From the NCBI GenBank assembly GCA_001801085.1, contig MGWR01000025.1, positions 43,677-97,621 on the forward strand: a stretch of DNA of 53,945 nt, written 5' to 3'. This document shows, piece after piece, positions 7,924 through 17,295 of this stretch. Numbering within the stretch: the stretch's first letter is position 1; each line of letters starts with the position of its first letter. This DNA comes from Gallionellales bacterium GWA2_60_142. GTDB taxonomy: Bacteria > Pseudomonadota > Gammaproteobacteria > Burkholderiales > Gallionellaceae. The notes beneath the pieces were generated by a model. The model was not told the DNA's origin. It did not search any database and saw only the letters and a list, made by a program, of their open reading frames with translations. A program made the translations under genes and the position numbers.

Positions 7924-9411
7924 ATGTTGTCCCCGATTACCGAACAAGAATTTAACGCGCTGGCCGAACAAGGCTATAACCGGATCCCGCTGGTCGCCGA
8001 GACCTTCGCCGACCTCGACACGCCGCTGTCGCTGTACCTCAAGCTCGCCAACAAGCCTTTCTCCTACCTGCTGGAATCGGTGCAGGGCGGTGAGCGTTTT
8101 GGTCGCTATTCCTTCATCGGCCTGCCCGCCGATGCGCGCATCACGGTGCGCGGCAAGCAGGTCACGCTGACGCATGGCGACGCCGAGACTACGCACGAGG
8201 TGGAGAATCCGCTCGACTACATCAGCGAATACCAGTCGCGCTTCCACGTTGCTCCCTTGCCGAACCTGCCGCGCTTCACCGGCGGACTGGCCGGCTACTT
8301 CGGCTATGACACGGTGCGCTATATCGAGCCGCGCTTGGCGAAGACCATGAAGCCGGACACGCTCGGTACGCCCGACATCCTGTTGATGCTCACCGAGCAG
8401 CTCGCGGTGATCGATAACCTGTCCGGCAAGCTCACTTTCATTGTCTACGCCGATCCCGCGCATGACGACGCCTATGCGCTGGCGCGCGAGCGCTTGCGCG
8501 AACTGATCGGCCTGATGCGTCTGCCGGTGCATATCCCGCACGCCCCGGCGATGCATGGCGGCGAGGCCAAGTCCGAATTCGGCGAGGCTGCATTCAAGGC
8601 CGCAGTCGAGAAGGCCAAGCAATACATCTTCGACGGCGACATCATGCAGGTGGTGCTTTCCCAGTGCATGTCGCAGCCGTTCCCGGCAGATCCGCTGTCG
8701 CTGTACCGCGCGCTGCGCAGCATCAATCCCTCGCCCTACATGTTCTATTACGACATGGGCGACCATCACGTCGTCGGCTCGTCGCCGGAAATTCTCGCGC
8801 GGCTGGAAGGCGACACCGTCACCGTGCGCCCCATCGCCGGCACGCGCCCGCGCGGCAAGACGCCGCAGCAGGATGTCGAATTCGAAAAAGACCTACTGGC
8901 CGACCCCAAGGAACTAGCCGAACACCTGATGCTGATCGACCTCGGTCGCAACGACATCGGCCGCGTCGCGCAGAACGGCACGGTCAAGCTCACCGACAAG
9001 ATGATCATCGAGCGCTATTCGCACGTGATGCACATCGTCTCCAACGTCGATGCGAAACTCAAACCCGGCCTGAACGCGATGGACGTGCTCAAGGCCACGT
9101 TCCCCGCCGGCACGGTGTCGGGTGCAGCCAAGGTGCGCGCGATGGAGATCATCGACGAACTGGAGCCATCCAAGCGCGGCATCTACGCCGGCGCGGTCGG
9201 CTACCTCGGCTTCAACGGCGACATGGACGTCGCCATCGCGCTGCGCACCGCCGTGGTGAAGGACAACATGCTGTACGTGCAGGCGGGCGCCGGCATCGTC
9301 GCCGACTCGGTGCCGGACAGCGAATGGATGGAGACGCAGAACAAGGCGCGCGCCGTGCTCCGTGCCGCGGAGATGGTGCTGGACGGGCTGGATGCAGAGG
9401 CGCATCGTTAA
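7924..9411 (+). CDS. trpE: anthranilate synthase component I
   Basis: TrpE converts chorismate to anthranilate with ammonia supplied by TrpG, the first step of tryptophan synthesis. The 495-residue protein has the N-terminal feedback-site element [20 protein letters not shown], and in the catalytic domain [52 protein letters not shown] and [14 protein letters not shown]. The ATG at 7924 follows a strong GGAGG site (7913-7917). The frame is open upstream through the REP element, but that part is not a plausible N-terminus. Trp feedback inhibition is expected from the LLES motif. Confidence 0.95.
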   Translation: MLSPITEQEFNALAEQGYNRIPLVAETFADLDTPLSLYLKLANKPFSYLLESVQGGERFGRYSFIGLPADARITVRGKQVTLTHGDAETTHEVENPLDYISEYQSRFHVAPLPNLPRFTGGLAGYFGYDTVRYIEPRLAKTMKPDTLGTPDILLMLTEQLAVIDNLSGKLTFIVYADPAHDDAYALARERLRELIGLMRLPVHIPHAPAMHGGEAKSEFGEAAFKAAVEKAKQYIFDGDIMQVVLSQCMSQPFPADPLSLYRALRSINPSPYMFYYDMGDHHVVGSSPEILARLEGDTVTVRPIAGTRPRGKTPQQDVEFEKDLLADPKELAEHLMLIDLGRNDIGRVAQNGTVKLTDKMIIERYSHVMHIVSNVDAKLKPGLNAMDVLKATFPAGTVSGAAKVRAMEIIDELEPSKRGIYAGAVGYLGFNGDMDVAIALRTAVVKDNMLYVQAGAGIVADSVPDSEWMETQNKARAVLRAAEMVLDGLDAEAHR

Positions 9412-9451
9412 GCTAGCGCCTGAATGAAATCTAACTGCCCATCGAGTCTGC

Positions 9452-9546
9452 GTAGGGCGGAAAAGCGTAGCGCCTTCCGCCGTATGTTTGGTGACTTGAA
9501 TGATGTATTTACATTCGGTGGATAACGCTACGCTCATCCGCCCTAC
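9452..9546. repeat. composite REP/BIME-like element between trpE and the oxidoreductase
   Basis: Two palindromic units in opposite orientation: GTAGGGCGGAAAAGCG with TAGCGCCTTCCGCC (9452-9481), a short AT-rich spacer, then the reverse of GTAGGGCGGATGAGCG with TAGCGTTATCCACC (about 9517-9546). The same two units occur as a mirror-image pair at 46144-46226. It ends 12 bases before the ATG of the next gene and is flanked by a duplicated 30-base sequence (9417-9446 and 9565-9594). Confidence 0.85.
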
Positions 9547-9558
9547 CGAAAAACAATT

Positions 9559-11280
9559 ATGTTGCGTCTGACCGAAATTAAACTGCCCATCGAGCATCCC
9601 GAGGGCGAAATCGAAGCCGCCATTCTGAAGAGGCTGGGCATTCCTGCTGGAGACCTGCTCGGCCATGTCGTGTTCAAGCGCGGCGTCGATGCGCGCAAGA
9701 AGAACGGCATCCTGTTTGCCTACACACTGGATGTGGCGCTACGCGACGAAGCCGCCGTACTGGCGCGCTTCGGCAAAGATCCGCACGTCAAGATCACCCC
9801 CGACACCGCCTACCACTTCGTCACGCACGCTCCTTCGGGTTTCTTTTCGAAGGTGGAGCAAGGCGGCGACGAGCGAGCGACGCAGACAGTGCAATCGGCA
9901 CGGCAAGGAGTGAGCGAGGAAGCCAACACAGCTCCGCCGATGAAAAGGAATCCGGAGCGTCCGGTGGTGATCGGCATGGGGCCTGCCGGACTGTTCGCCG
10001 GGCTGCTGCTCGCGCAGATGGGCTTCAAGCCGTTGATCCTCGAACGCGGCAAGGCTGTTCGTGAAAGAACGAAAGACACCTGGGGGCTGTGGCGGCAGGG
10101 CAAGCTCGATCCCGAATCCAACGTGCAGTTCGGCGAGGGCGGGGCGGGCACGTTCTCCGACGGCAAGCTGTACAGCCAGATCAAGGACCCGCGCCATCTT
10201 GGCCGCAAGGTGCTGACCGAGTTCGTCCGGGCGGGCGCACCGGAAGAGATCATGTACGAGAGCCATCCGCACATCGGCACTTTCCGCCTGGTCGGCATGG
10301 TCGAGAAGATGCGCGAGAACATCATCGCGCTGGGCGGCGAGATACGCTTCCAGAGCCGCGTGGACGACATCGAGATCGAGAACGGTCAAGTATGTGGCGT
10401 GAAGCTCACCAGCGGCGAACGCATCGCGACGAACCATCTGGTGCTGGCGATAGGCCACAGCGCGCGCGACACCTTCGAGATGTTGCACAAGCGCGGCGTG
10501 TATCTGGAGGCCAAGCCTTTCTCCGTCGGCTTCCGCATCGAGCATCCGCAGTCGCTGATCGACCGCGCGCGCTACGGCAGCAACGCGGGCAACCCGCTGC
10601 TGGGCGCGGCGGACTACAAGCTGGTGCATCACGCCGCCAACGGCCGCGCGGTATACAGCTTCTGCATGTGCCCCGGCGGCACGGTGGTCGCCGCGACCTC
10701 GGAACCGGGGCGCGTGGTCACCAACGGCATGAGCCAGTATTCGCGCAACGAGCGCAACGCGAACAGCGGCATCGTCGTGAATATCTCGCCGGAGCAAGAT
10801 TATCCGGGCGACCCGCTGGCCGGCGTCGAATTCCAGCGCCGCTGGGAATCGCGCGCGTTCGAACTGGGCGGCGGCACTTATCAGGCACCGGGGCAGTTGG
10901 TCGGCGATTTCCTCGAGGGCAAGCCGTCGAGCAACTTTGGCGAAGTTCAGCCGTCGTATACGCCGGGCGTGCACCTGACCGACCTGTCCACCGCGCTGCC
11001 GGACTATGCGATCGAAGCCATCCGCGAGGCGTTGCCCGCATTCGCGAAACAGATACACGGCTTCGACATGAAGGACGCGGTGCTGACCGGCGTCGAGACG
11101 CGCACCTCATCGCCGGTGCGCATCAGGCGCAACGACGAAGACCTGCAGAGCCTGAACACACGCGGCCTGTACCCGGCCGGCGAAGGCGCGGGCTACGCCG
11201 GTGGCATCCTGTCCGCTGCGGTGGACGGCATCAAGGTTGCCGAGGCGGTGGCGTTGAGTATGATGCAGACGAAGAACTGA
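9559..11280 (+). CDS. FAD-dependent oxidoreductase (COG2509-type)
   Basis: A 573-residue flavoprotein of the uncharacterised FAD-dependent dehydrogenase family. An N-terminal domain (1-95, start [20 protein letters not shown]) precedes a Rossmann FAD site [20 protein letters not shown] (about 135-154), then [37 protein letters not shown], and the C-terminal FAD contact [20 protein letters not shown]. The physiological substrate is not known for the family. It sits between trpE and trpG, starts 147 bases after trpE behind a REP element, and stops 14 bases before trpG. A charged, low-complexity linker lies around residues 98-130. Confidence 0.85.
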   Translation: MLRLTEIKLPIEHPEGEIEAAILKRLGIPAGDLLGHVVFKRGVDARKKNGILFAYTLDVALRDEAAVLARFGKDPHVKITPDTAYHFVTHAPSGFFSKVEQGGDERATQTVQSARQGVSEEANTAPPMKRNPERPVVIGMGPAGLFAGLLLAQMGFKPLILERGKAVRERTKDTWGLWRQGKLDPESNVQFGEGGAGTFSDGKLYSQIKDPRHLGRKVLTEFVRAGAPEEIMYESHPHIGTFRLVGMVEKMRENIIALGGEIRFQSRVDDIEIENGQVCGVKLTSGERIATNHLVLAIGHSARDTFEMLHKRGVYLEAKPFSVGFRIEHPQSLIDRARYGSNAGNPLLGAADYKLVHHAANGRAVYSFCMCPGGTVVAATSEPGRVVTNGMSQYSRNERNANSGIVVNISPEQDYPGDPLAGVEFQRRWESRAFELGGGTYQAPGQLVGDFLEGKPSSNFGEVQPSYTPGVHLTDLSTALPDYAIEAIREALPAFAKQIHGFDMKDAVLTGVETRTSSPVRIRRNDEDLQSLNTRGLYPAGEGAGYAGGILSAAVDGIKVAEAVALSMMQTKN

Positions 11281-11294
11281 GACTGGAGCAAAAC

Positions 11295-11864
11295 ATGCTT
11301 TTGATGATCGACAATTACGACTCCTTCACCTACAACCTGGTGCAGTATTTCGCCGAACTCGGCGCGGATGTGGTGGTACACCGCAACGACGAGATCACGG
11401 TGGAGCAGATCGAGAAACTGAACCCGCAGCACATCGTCGTCTCGCCCGGCCCTTGCACGCCGACCGAGGCGGGCATTTCGGTCGCGGCGATCAAGCACTT
11501 CGCTGGGAAAATTCCGCTGCTGGGCGTGTGTCTCGGCCACCAGAGCATCGGTCAGGCGTTTGGCGGCAAGATCATTCACGCGAAGACGCTGATGCACGGC
11601 AAGACCTCGCTGATCCATCACCACAGCAACAGCGTGTTCACCGGCCTGCCGAACCCGTTCACCGCGACGCGCTACCATTCGTTGGTGATCGAGCGCGAAA
11701 CTATGCCGGATTGTCTGGAGGTCACCGCGTGGACCGACGACGGCGAGATCATGGGCGTGCGCCACAAGACGCTGGCGGTACACGGCGTGCAGTTCCATCC
11801 CGAATCGATCCTGACCGAACACGGTCACGATATGTTGAAGAACTTCCTGGAGGGCAAGCCATGA
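11295..11864 (+). CDS. trpG: anthranilate synthase component II (glutamine amidotransferase)
   Basis: TrpG hydrolyses glutamine and passes ammonia to TrpE; in many betaproteobacteria the same subunit also serves PabB in folate synthesis. The 189-residue class I amidotransferase has [19 protein letters not shown], the oxyanion strand [13 protein letters not shown], the nucleophile Cys in [16 protein letters not shown], and the His/Glu pair in [13 protein letters not shown]. The ATG has a GGAGCAA site. The stop overlaps the trpD ATG as ATGA, implying coupled translation. Confidence 0.95.
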   Translation: MLLMIDNYDSFTYNLVQYFAELGADVVVHRNDEITVEQIEKLNPQHIVVSPGPCTPTEAGISVAAIKHFAGKIPLLGVCLGHQSIGQAFGGKIIHAKTLMHGKTSLIHHHSNSVFTGLPNPFTATRYHSLVIERETMPDCLEVTAWTDDGEIMGVRHKTLAVHGVQFHPESILTEHGHDMLKNFLEGKP

Positions 11865-12883
11865 AACCTCAAGACGCACTGAAGCGCATCATCGAACACC
11901 GCGAGATATTCCACGACGAGATGGTGTCGCTGATGCGACAGATCATGGGCGGCGAAGTCACACCGGTGATGATCGCGGCGATCATCACCGGATTGCGCGT
12001 GAAGAAAGAGACCATAGGCGAGATCGCCGGCGCGGCGACGGTGATGCGCGAGCTCTCGACCAAGGTCGATATGGCCGACGACGACAGGCTGGTGGACACC
12101 TGCGGCACCGGTGGCGACGGTGCGCACACCTTCAATATCTCCACCGCGTCGGCTTTCGTCGCGGCGGCGGCGGGCGCGAAGATCGCCAAGCACGGCGGCC
12201 GTTCGGTGTCGTCGCAATCCGGCAGCGCGGACGTGCTGGAGGCGCTGGGAGTGAACATCAATCTGACGCCGGAACAGACCGTGCGCTGCATAGCCGAAGT
12301 CGGTTTCGGCTTCATGTTCGCACCGAACTACCACAGTGCGATGAAGCATGCCGCGCCGGTGCGCAAGGAGCTCGGTATACGCACGCTGTTCAACATCCTC
12401 GGTCCGCTGACCAATCCGGCCGGCGCGAAGCAGCAACTGATGGGTGTGTTCCATCCCGATCTGGTCGGCATACAGGCTCGCGTACTTCAGCGCTTGGGCA
12501 GCAAACGCGTGATGGTGGTGCATGGCGAGGATGGTCTGGACGAGATCACCATCACTGGCAATACTCAGGTCGCCGAACTTAAGAACGGCGAGGTGCATGA
12601 GTACACCATTCACCCCGGGGAGTTCGGCCTCTCCACCGCGACGCTGGAAGACCTCAACGCGACCAGCGTACAGGCGTCGCGCGACATGATCCTCGACGTG
12701 CTCGACAATCAGCCCGGCCCGGCGCTGGACATCGTGCTGCTGAACGCGGGCGCGACGATCTACCTTGCCGGTCTCGCCGACACGCTGGAGAGCGGCGTCG
12801 GCAAGGCTGCCGAAGTGATCGCCAGCGGCGCGGCCAGAGACAAGCTGGCGCAGCTGGTCAGGGTCAGCAACGTCCAATCCTGA
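11861..12883 (+). CDS. trpD: anthranilate phosphoribosyltransferase
   Basis: TrpD joins anthranilate to PRPP to give N-(5'-phosphoribosyl)-anthranilate. The 340-residue protein has an N-terminal helical domain ([19 protein letters not shown]), the PRPP-binding loop [40 protein letters not shown] and [20 protein letters not shown], all family signatures. It is joined to trpG by an ATGA overlap. trpC, which normally follows in this group of bacteria, is absent; a RelA homologue starts 15 bases after the stop. Confidence 0.96.
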   Translation: MKPQDALKRIIEHREIFHDEMVSLMRQIMGGEVTPVMIAAIITGLRVKKETIGEIAGAATVMRELSTKVDMADDDRLVDTCGTGGDGAHTFNISTASAFVAAAAGAKIAKHGGRSVSSQSGSADVLEALGVNINLTPEQTVRCIAEVGFGFMFAPNYHSAMKHAAPVRKELGIRTLFNILGPLTNPAGAKQQLMGVFHPDLVGIQARVLQRLGSKRVMVVHGEDGLDEITITGNTQVAELKNGEVHEYTIHPGEFGLSTATLEDLNATSVQASRDMILDVLDNQPGPALDIVLLNAGATIYLAGLADTLESGVGKAAEVIASGAARDKLAQLVRVSNVQS

Positions 12884-12898
12884 AATACTCCATGCCCC

Positions 12899-14863
12899 GT
12901 GGTCTCCGTCCAGCATAACTTTCCGCCCATCACGGGCGAGGACAGCGCCGACATCCAGCGCTGGCTGGCCGCGTTGTCCGACGTCTATGCGCCGGAGGAG
13001 ATCGTCCTGATCCGGCGCGCATGCGAATTCGCCGCACCGCTGTATCACGGCCAATCCGCTATTGCCGGCGCACCGCTGTTGCCGCATGCGCTCGGTTCCG
13101 CTGGCATCCTGATCGGGCTGCATCTGGACCACGAGACCATCGCAGCCGCGGTGTTGCATGCAGTTCCCGATTTCATCGAAGACTGGAAAGAAGTGCTGGC
13201 CGAACGATTCGGCGGCAATGTCACCGCGCTGGTCGATGGCATCTCGCGCATGGAGCGCATCCGTCTGTTCAGCGAGGTGCGCGTCACTGCCGACAAGGAC
13301 GAGGCCGCGCAACAGGTCGAGAGCCTGCGCAAGATGCTGCTGGCGATGGTCGAGGACATCCGCGTCGTGCTGATCAAGCTCGCCGAGCGCACCCAGACGC
13401 TGCGCAGTTTGTCCGGCGCGGATGCCGCCCTGCAGCAGCGCATCGCGCCGGAGACCTACAGCATCTTCGCGCCGCTGGCGAACCGGCTGGGCGTGTGGCA
13501 ACTCAAGTGGGAGCTGGAAGACCTGTCGGTGCGCTATCTGGAGCCGGTGCTGTACAAGCAGGTCGCGAAGCTGCTCGACGAGCGCCGCGTGGATCGCGAG
13601 CGCTACATCGCCGACGTGATCGACCGGCTGCGACAAGCCTTGCTCGATGCCGGCATCGCGGGCGAAGTGACCGGCCGACCCAAACATATCCACAGCATCA
13701 TCAACAAGATGAAGCGCAAGCAGATCGCGTTCGGCGATCTCTACGACGTGCGCGCGGTGCGCATCATGGTCGAGAATATCCAGGACTGCTATGCGGCGCT
13801 CTCTGTCGTACACGAACTGTGGCCCGCGATCTCCAGCGAATTCGACGACTACATCGCCAACCCCAAGCCCAACGGTTACCGCTCGCTGCACACCGCGGTG
13901 ACCGGCCCGCGCGGGCTCGCGGTCGAAGTGCAGATACGCACGCAGGACATGCATCACGATTCCGAGCTTGGCGTCGCCGCGCACTGGCGCTACAAGGAGA
14001 ACAAGAAATCCGACGCCGGTTTCGACGAGAAGATCGCCTGGCTGCGCCAGATCCTCGCGTGGAAGGCGGAACTGGCCGACAGCGGCAACCTGCAGGAACA
14101 ATTCCGCAATGAGCTGTTGCAGGACCGCGTCTATGTGTTCACGCCGCAGGGCAAGGTGATCGACCTGCCCCGCGGCGCGACGCCGGTGGACTTCGCCTAC
14201 ATCCTGCACACCGACCTCGGCCACCGCACGCGCGGTGCGAAAGTGGACGGCAACATCGTGCCGCTGAAATATCAATTGCAGAATGGCCAGCGCGTGGAGA
14301 TCCTGACCACGAAGCAGGGCGCGCCGAGCCGCGACTGGCTTTCGCCGCAGCAGGGCTATTTGAAGAGTGCGCGGGCTCGCGCCAAGGTGCGCCACTGGTT
14401 CAAGACGCAGAACCTCGACGACAGCATCGCGCAGGGCCGCTTGCTGCTCGACCGAGAATTGCAACGGCTGGGTGTGACTGCGGTCAATCAGGAAAAGGTC
14501 GCGCAGCGATTGAACTTCCACAAGCTGGACGAATTGCTCACGGCACTCGGGCGCGGCGACATCACCACGCGCCGCGTCGGGCTCGCGATCCAGCAGGGAG
14601 TCCCGGCGAAAGTCGAGATCGCCGCGCCGGCCGCAGCGCGCAAGCCGGCTGCGCCGCGCGCCTCGTCGACCGGCGTGCTGGTCGCAGGCGTGGACAATCT
14701 GATGATCAGGATGGCGATGTGCTGCAAGCCGGAAAAGCCGGACGCGATCACCGGCTATGTCACCCGCGACCGTGGCATCACCATCCACCGCAAGGACTGC
14801 GCTTTCATGCAGCGCGTGCCCGAAGACAAGCGAGACCGCATGCTGGATGCGGAGTGGGTGTAG
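12899..14863 (+). CDS. relA: RelA-type (p)ppGpp synthetase lacking the C-terminal ACT/RRM domain
   Basis: Long RSH enzyme that makes (p)ppGpp from GTP/GDP and ATP on starved ribosomes. The hydrolase domain is degenerate: the metal-binding HD is HA in AAAVLHAVPDF (His87). The synthetase domain has GRPKHIHSIINKMKRK, the EFDD motif (from Glu314) that marks RelA rather than SpoT, PNGYRSLHT and VEVQIRT. A TGS domain (about 406-475, VYVFTPQGKVIDLPRGATPV) and a helical region follow. The protein ends at residue 654, just after the zinc-finger-like segment with Cys-Cys (near 609), where typical RelA runs to about 740 with an ACT/RRM domain. The start is GTG; an ATG at 12892 is in a frame that stops. 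Translated directly behind trpD. Confidence 0.9.
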   Translation: MVSVQHNFPPITGEDSADIQRWLAALSDVYAPEEIVLIRRACEFAAPLYHGQSAIAGAPLLPHALGSAGILIGLHLDHETIAAAVLHAVPDFIEDWKEVLAERFGGNVTALVDGISRMERIRLFSEVRVTADKDEAAQQVESLRKMLLAMVEDIRVVLIKLAERTQTLRSLSGADAALQQRIAPETYSIFAPLANRLGVWQLKWELEDLSVRYLEPVLYKQVAKLLDERRVDRERYIADVIDRLRQALLDAGIAGEVTGRPKHIHSIINKMKRKQIAFGDLYDVRAVRIMVENIQDCYAALSVVHELWPAISSEFDDYIANPKPNGYRSLHTAVTGPRGLAVEVQIRTQDMHHDSELGVAAHWRYKENKKSDAGFDEKIAWLRQILAWKAELADSGNLQEQFRNELLQDRVYVFTPQGKVIDLPRGATPVDFAYILHTDLGHRTRGAKVDGNIVPLKYQLQNGQRVEILTTKQGAPSRDWLSPQQGYLKSARARAKVRHWFKTQNLDDSIAQGRLLLDRELQRLGVTAVNQEKVAQRLNFHKLDELLTALGRGDITTRRVGLAIQQGVPAKVEIAAPAAARKPAAPRASSTGVLVAGVDNLMIRMAMCCKPEKPDAITGYVTRDRGITIHRKDCAFMQRVPEDKRDRMLDAEWV

Positions 14864-14968
14864 CGGGGAGTCTGTTCAGGTGTCGGCGCGATTCACATTG
14901 CTGAAACAATCGAGTCTCATAATGCAGACGTTGGCAGCAAGACCTCCCTGAGCCAACTCTCTCCTTCG

Positions 14969-14998
14969 ATCGGCATCCTCTTGGGTGCCGATTTTTTT
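14969..14998 (+). terminator. Rho-independent terminator after relA
   Basis: Stem ATCGGCA (14969-14975), 10-base loop, TGCCGAT (14986-14992) running into a run of seven T. It lies about 105 bases after the relA stop and marks the end of the rpe-trp-relA run. Confidence 0.85.
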
Positions 14999-15023
14999 CG
15001 CCTGCCGGATGCCGTGCCGCTCG

Positions 15024-16289
15024 TCAGGCCGGCTGGAACCGCAGTTCGCCGGCGGGGGGCAGCGCCGTCGCCATTGCCTGCTCCAGGTTGTCTTCGACCA
15101 GCGCGACGAGGCTCTTGTCCAGCCGCTTTTCGTTCGCCAGTTCCTTGAGCAGCCCCAGCACCTTGTCCGCCGGCCAGCCGGCGCGGTAAGGGCGATCCTG
15201 CGCCATCGCCTGGAAGATGTCCGCGACGCGCAGGATGCGGGCCTCGATGGACAGGTCTTTCTCGTGGACATGGAAGGGATAGCCTTTGCCGCCGGGCTCC
15301 TCGTGATGGTACGCGGCCCACAGCGCGATTTCCTCGAATCCGGCGATGCTGCGCAGGATCTGGTAGGTCTCGAAACTGTGGGTGTTCATCACCAGTCTTT
15401 CGTGAGTGTCCAGCTTGCCGGGCTTGTCGAGTATCTCGTCCGGGATGCGTAGCTTGCCGAGATCGTGCAGCAGGCCGGCTAGTTCGAGTTTGTCGCAGTT
15501 CTCGCGGCTGACGCCTGCGCGTTCAGCGAGGAAGCGCGCGAGCCGCGCCACGCCCAGCGAATGGTAGGCGGTGAACGGGCTCTTGGCATCGACAATGTGC
15601 GAGAAGATCACCGACAGTTGTTTCAACTCGCCGAACGTGGGCTGGTAGCTGGTGCCGTGCGACAGCAGGTCGTGCTGGTAATTCTGGATAGAGCGCGGCT
15701 CCAGCAGCAACCAGAAGGCTTCGGCTGCGGAGGCCTCAAGAAAGATGTCCACCAGCTCCGGCGAGAAGTAGCTGCCGGCATTGGCGCGGATATGCTCGCG
15801 TACTTCTCCCACATGGTCGAACAATCCGCTGCCGTAGTAAGGAGCGGCCAGCGCGTCGACGCGATCCACCAGAAAAATCAGGTTGGCTTCTTGCGCCTGC
15901 TGCGCGGTCACTTCGGAGGCGGGCAGCGTGGCCAGTTTGTCCCAGCGGGTGTGGTGGTAGCGTACCGGAATCGCCATTCGCGACAGCGGTGTGAATTCGC
16001 GCAGCAGCTTGTAACCCAGCTCGGCATGCACCTGAGACCACTCCCAGTCGAACTGGGCAACCAGTTGGTGATGCGTCTGTGTCGTCGAGACGCCGATGTC
16101 GTGCAGCATGCCCAGATCGAACAGGAATGTCGTCTCCGTTTCGTTCAGTCCCATCAGCTTGCCGCACTCGGACGCCATGACGCCGACGCGTTTGCCGTGG
16201 GCGACATCGTCAACCCCGACCAAGTCGAGCGCATCGGACAGCGCGTAGATGACGTGACGCAGGTCGGACTGGAAAGACGGGTTGGCCAT
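15024..16289 (-). CDS. HD-GYP domain protein with two HD domains
   Basis: A 421-residue cytoplasmic protein. The N-terminal HD domain (about 30-120) has HGKRVGVMASECGKLMG and LHDIG (His63-Asp64) plus a later YHH. The C-terminal HD-GYP domain (about 240-400) has HSLGVARLARFLAERAG, LLHDLGKLRIPDEI (His275-Asp276), YHHEEPGGKGYPF and ILRVADIFQAM. HD-GYP enzymes hydrolyse cyclic di-GMP; here the usual HHE-DGxGYP reads HHEEPGGKGYP, close enough to be active. No membrane or receiver domain is visible. The substrate and input signal are inferred only. It is co-directional with the epimerase gene upstream of it on this strand. Confidence 0.85.
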   Translation of the reverse strand: MANPSFQSDLRHVIYALSDALDLVGVDDVAHGKRVGVMASECGKLMGLNETETTFLFDLGMLHDIGVSTTQTHHQLVAQFDWEWSQVHAELGYKLLREFTPLSRMAIPVRYHHTRWDKLATLPASEVTAQQAQEANLIFLVDRVDALAAPYYGSGLFDHVGEVREHIRANAGSYFSPELVDIFLEASAAEAFWLLLEPRSIQNYQHDLLSHGTSYQPTFGELKQLSVIFSHIVDAKSPFTAYHSLGVARLARFLAERAGVSRENCDKLELAGLLHDLGKLRIPDEILDKPGKLDTHERLVMNTHSFETYQILRSIAGFEEIALWAAYHHEEPGGKGYPFHVHEKDLSIEARILRVADIFQAMAQDRPYRAGWPADKVLGLLKELANEKRLDKSLVALVEDNLEQAMATALPPAGELRFQPA

Positions 16290-16361
16290 GGGCGTAATCT
16301 CGTTCGTCGGGTTGCGAGAAAGGCATTCTAGCGGAGCAAGTCGCGCAATGGGGTCAAGACC

Positions 16362-17237
16362 TCATCGGACATCCCGCAATGCGTTCAACATGCTCGCGAC
16401 TGTTGGATAGCGCAGCCTGACCCGTAGTTCAACTTTCATGCGCCGGTTGAGCAATCGCCGCGACTCGCTCATGAACGACCACAGTGCGGGCGATACGCTG
16501 CGTTCGACTTCCGCGCGCGGCAGGCGCGAAGGTCGCGGCAGTTTGTATGCGTCCGCCGTCGCATCGAAGTAGTCGCCCATCTTTAGTTCGCTGTCATCGC
16601 TGGCGTGGTACACGCGATTCGGCTTGCCCAGATGCAGCGCCGCCGTCGCAATGCGAGCGAGGTCGTTGGCGTGGATGTGGTTGGTGTAACTGTCTTCTTC
16701 CGCGCAGATCGCAGGTGTGCCGCTGCGCAGGCGTTCCAGCGGCAGCCGGTTTTCGGCGTAGATGCCGGGGACGCGCAGGATGGATGCGTTCACCCGGTTG
16801 CGTATTGCCCACTCGCGTATCCGGCGCTCGGCGTTCGCGCGCAACTGCCCGCGAACCGTTTGCGGATGTGGTGGGCGCGTCTCGCTCACGGGCGCGCCGC
16901 CGCAATCGCCGTACACGCCGCTTGTGCTGATATAGACCAAGTGCTTGGGCAGTGTGCCGAGCGACAGGGCGGCGAGCAGATTGCGGGTGCGGAAGTCTGT
17001 CGTTCCGCGGCCTGCGGCGGGCGGTGCAAAATGCAGCACTGCATCGGCCAGCCCGGCGATGCGCGCGAGGCTGGCGCGGTCGTCGAGGTCGCCTGCCAGC
17101 GGGATCGCCCCCTTTGCGCGCCATTCCGCATGCCGCGCGGGATTGCGCAGCAGCGCATACACGCGGTAATGCGGGAGCAGCAGGGGGAGGGCGCGCAGCG
17201 CGACATCGCCGCAGCCTATTATGAGCAGGCGTTTCAT
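16362..17237 (-). CDS. NAD(P)-dependent epimerase/dehydratase family protein (SDR, YeeZ-like)
   Basis: A 291-residue extended-SDR protein. The dinucleotide-binding Rossmann start is MKRLLIIGCGDVALRALPLL, with LAGDLDDRASLARIAGLADAV downstream, the catalytic-strand segment HLVYISTSGVYGDCGG (Ser and Tyr in normal spacing) and SILRVPGIYAENRLP. Substrate unknown; E. coli YeeZ is the nearest named relative I recognise. The ATG at 17237 is chosen because the longer open frame upstream crosses into the divergent gene and has no family match. 58 bases separate it from the divergent ferredoxin reductase gene. Confidence 0.8.
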   Translation of the reverse strand: MKRLLIIGCGDVALRALPLLLPHYRVYALLRNPARHAEWRAKGAIPLAGDLDDRASLARIAGLADAVLHFAPPAAGRGTTDFRTRNLLAALSLGTLPKHLVYISTSGVYGDCGGAPVSETRPPHPQTVRGQLRANAERRIREWAIRNRVNASILRVPGIYAENRLPLERLRSGTPAICAEEDSYTNHIHANDLARIATAALHLGKPNRVYHASDDSELKMGDYFDATADAYKLPRPSRLPRAEVERSVSPALWSFMSESRRLLNRRMKVELRVRLRYPTVASMLNALRDVR

Positions 17238-17295
17238 GGCGCGATTATGCGTTAAAATCCTGCGCCTTTTAATTTCCTTAATTCCGATTCCAGCC

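Noticed and set aside
11825-14788. Very long open frame (987 codons) on the minus strand opposite trpD and relA
   Set aside because: It is antisense to two clear genes with full family motifs; long opposite frames are common in GC-rich coding DNA. The His/Arg/Asp-rich translation has no domain features.
14863-15000. Possible frameshift hiding the ACT domain of RelA
   Set aside because: None of the three forward frames after the stop reads like an ACT/RRM domain, and a terminator follows within about 105 bases.
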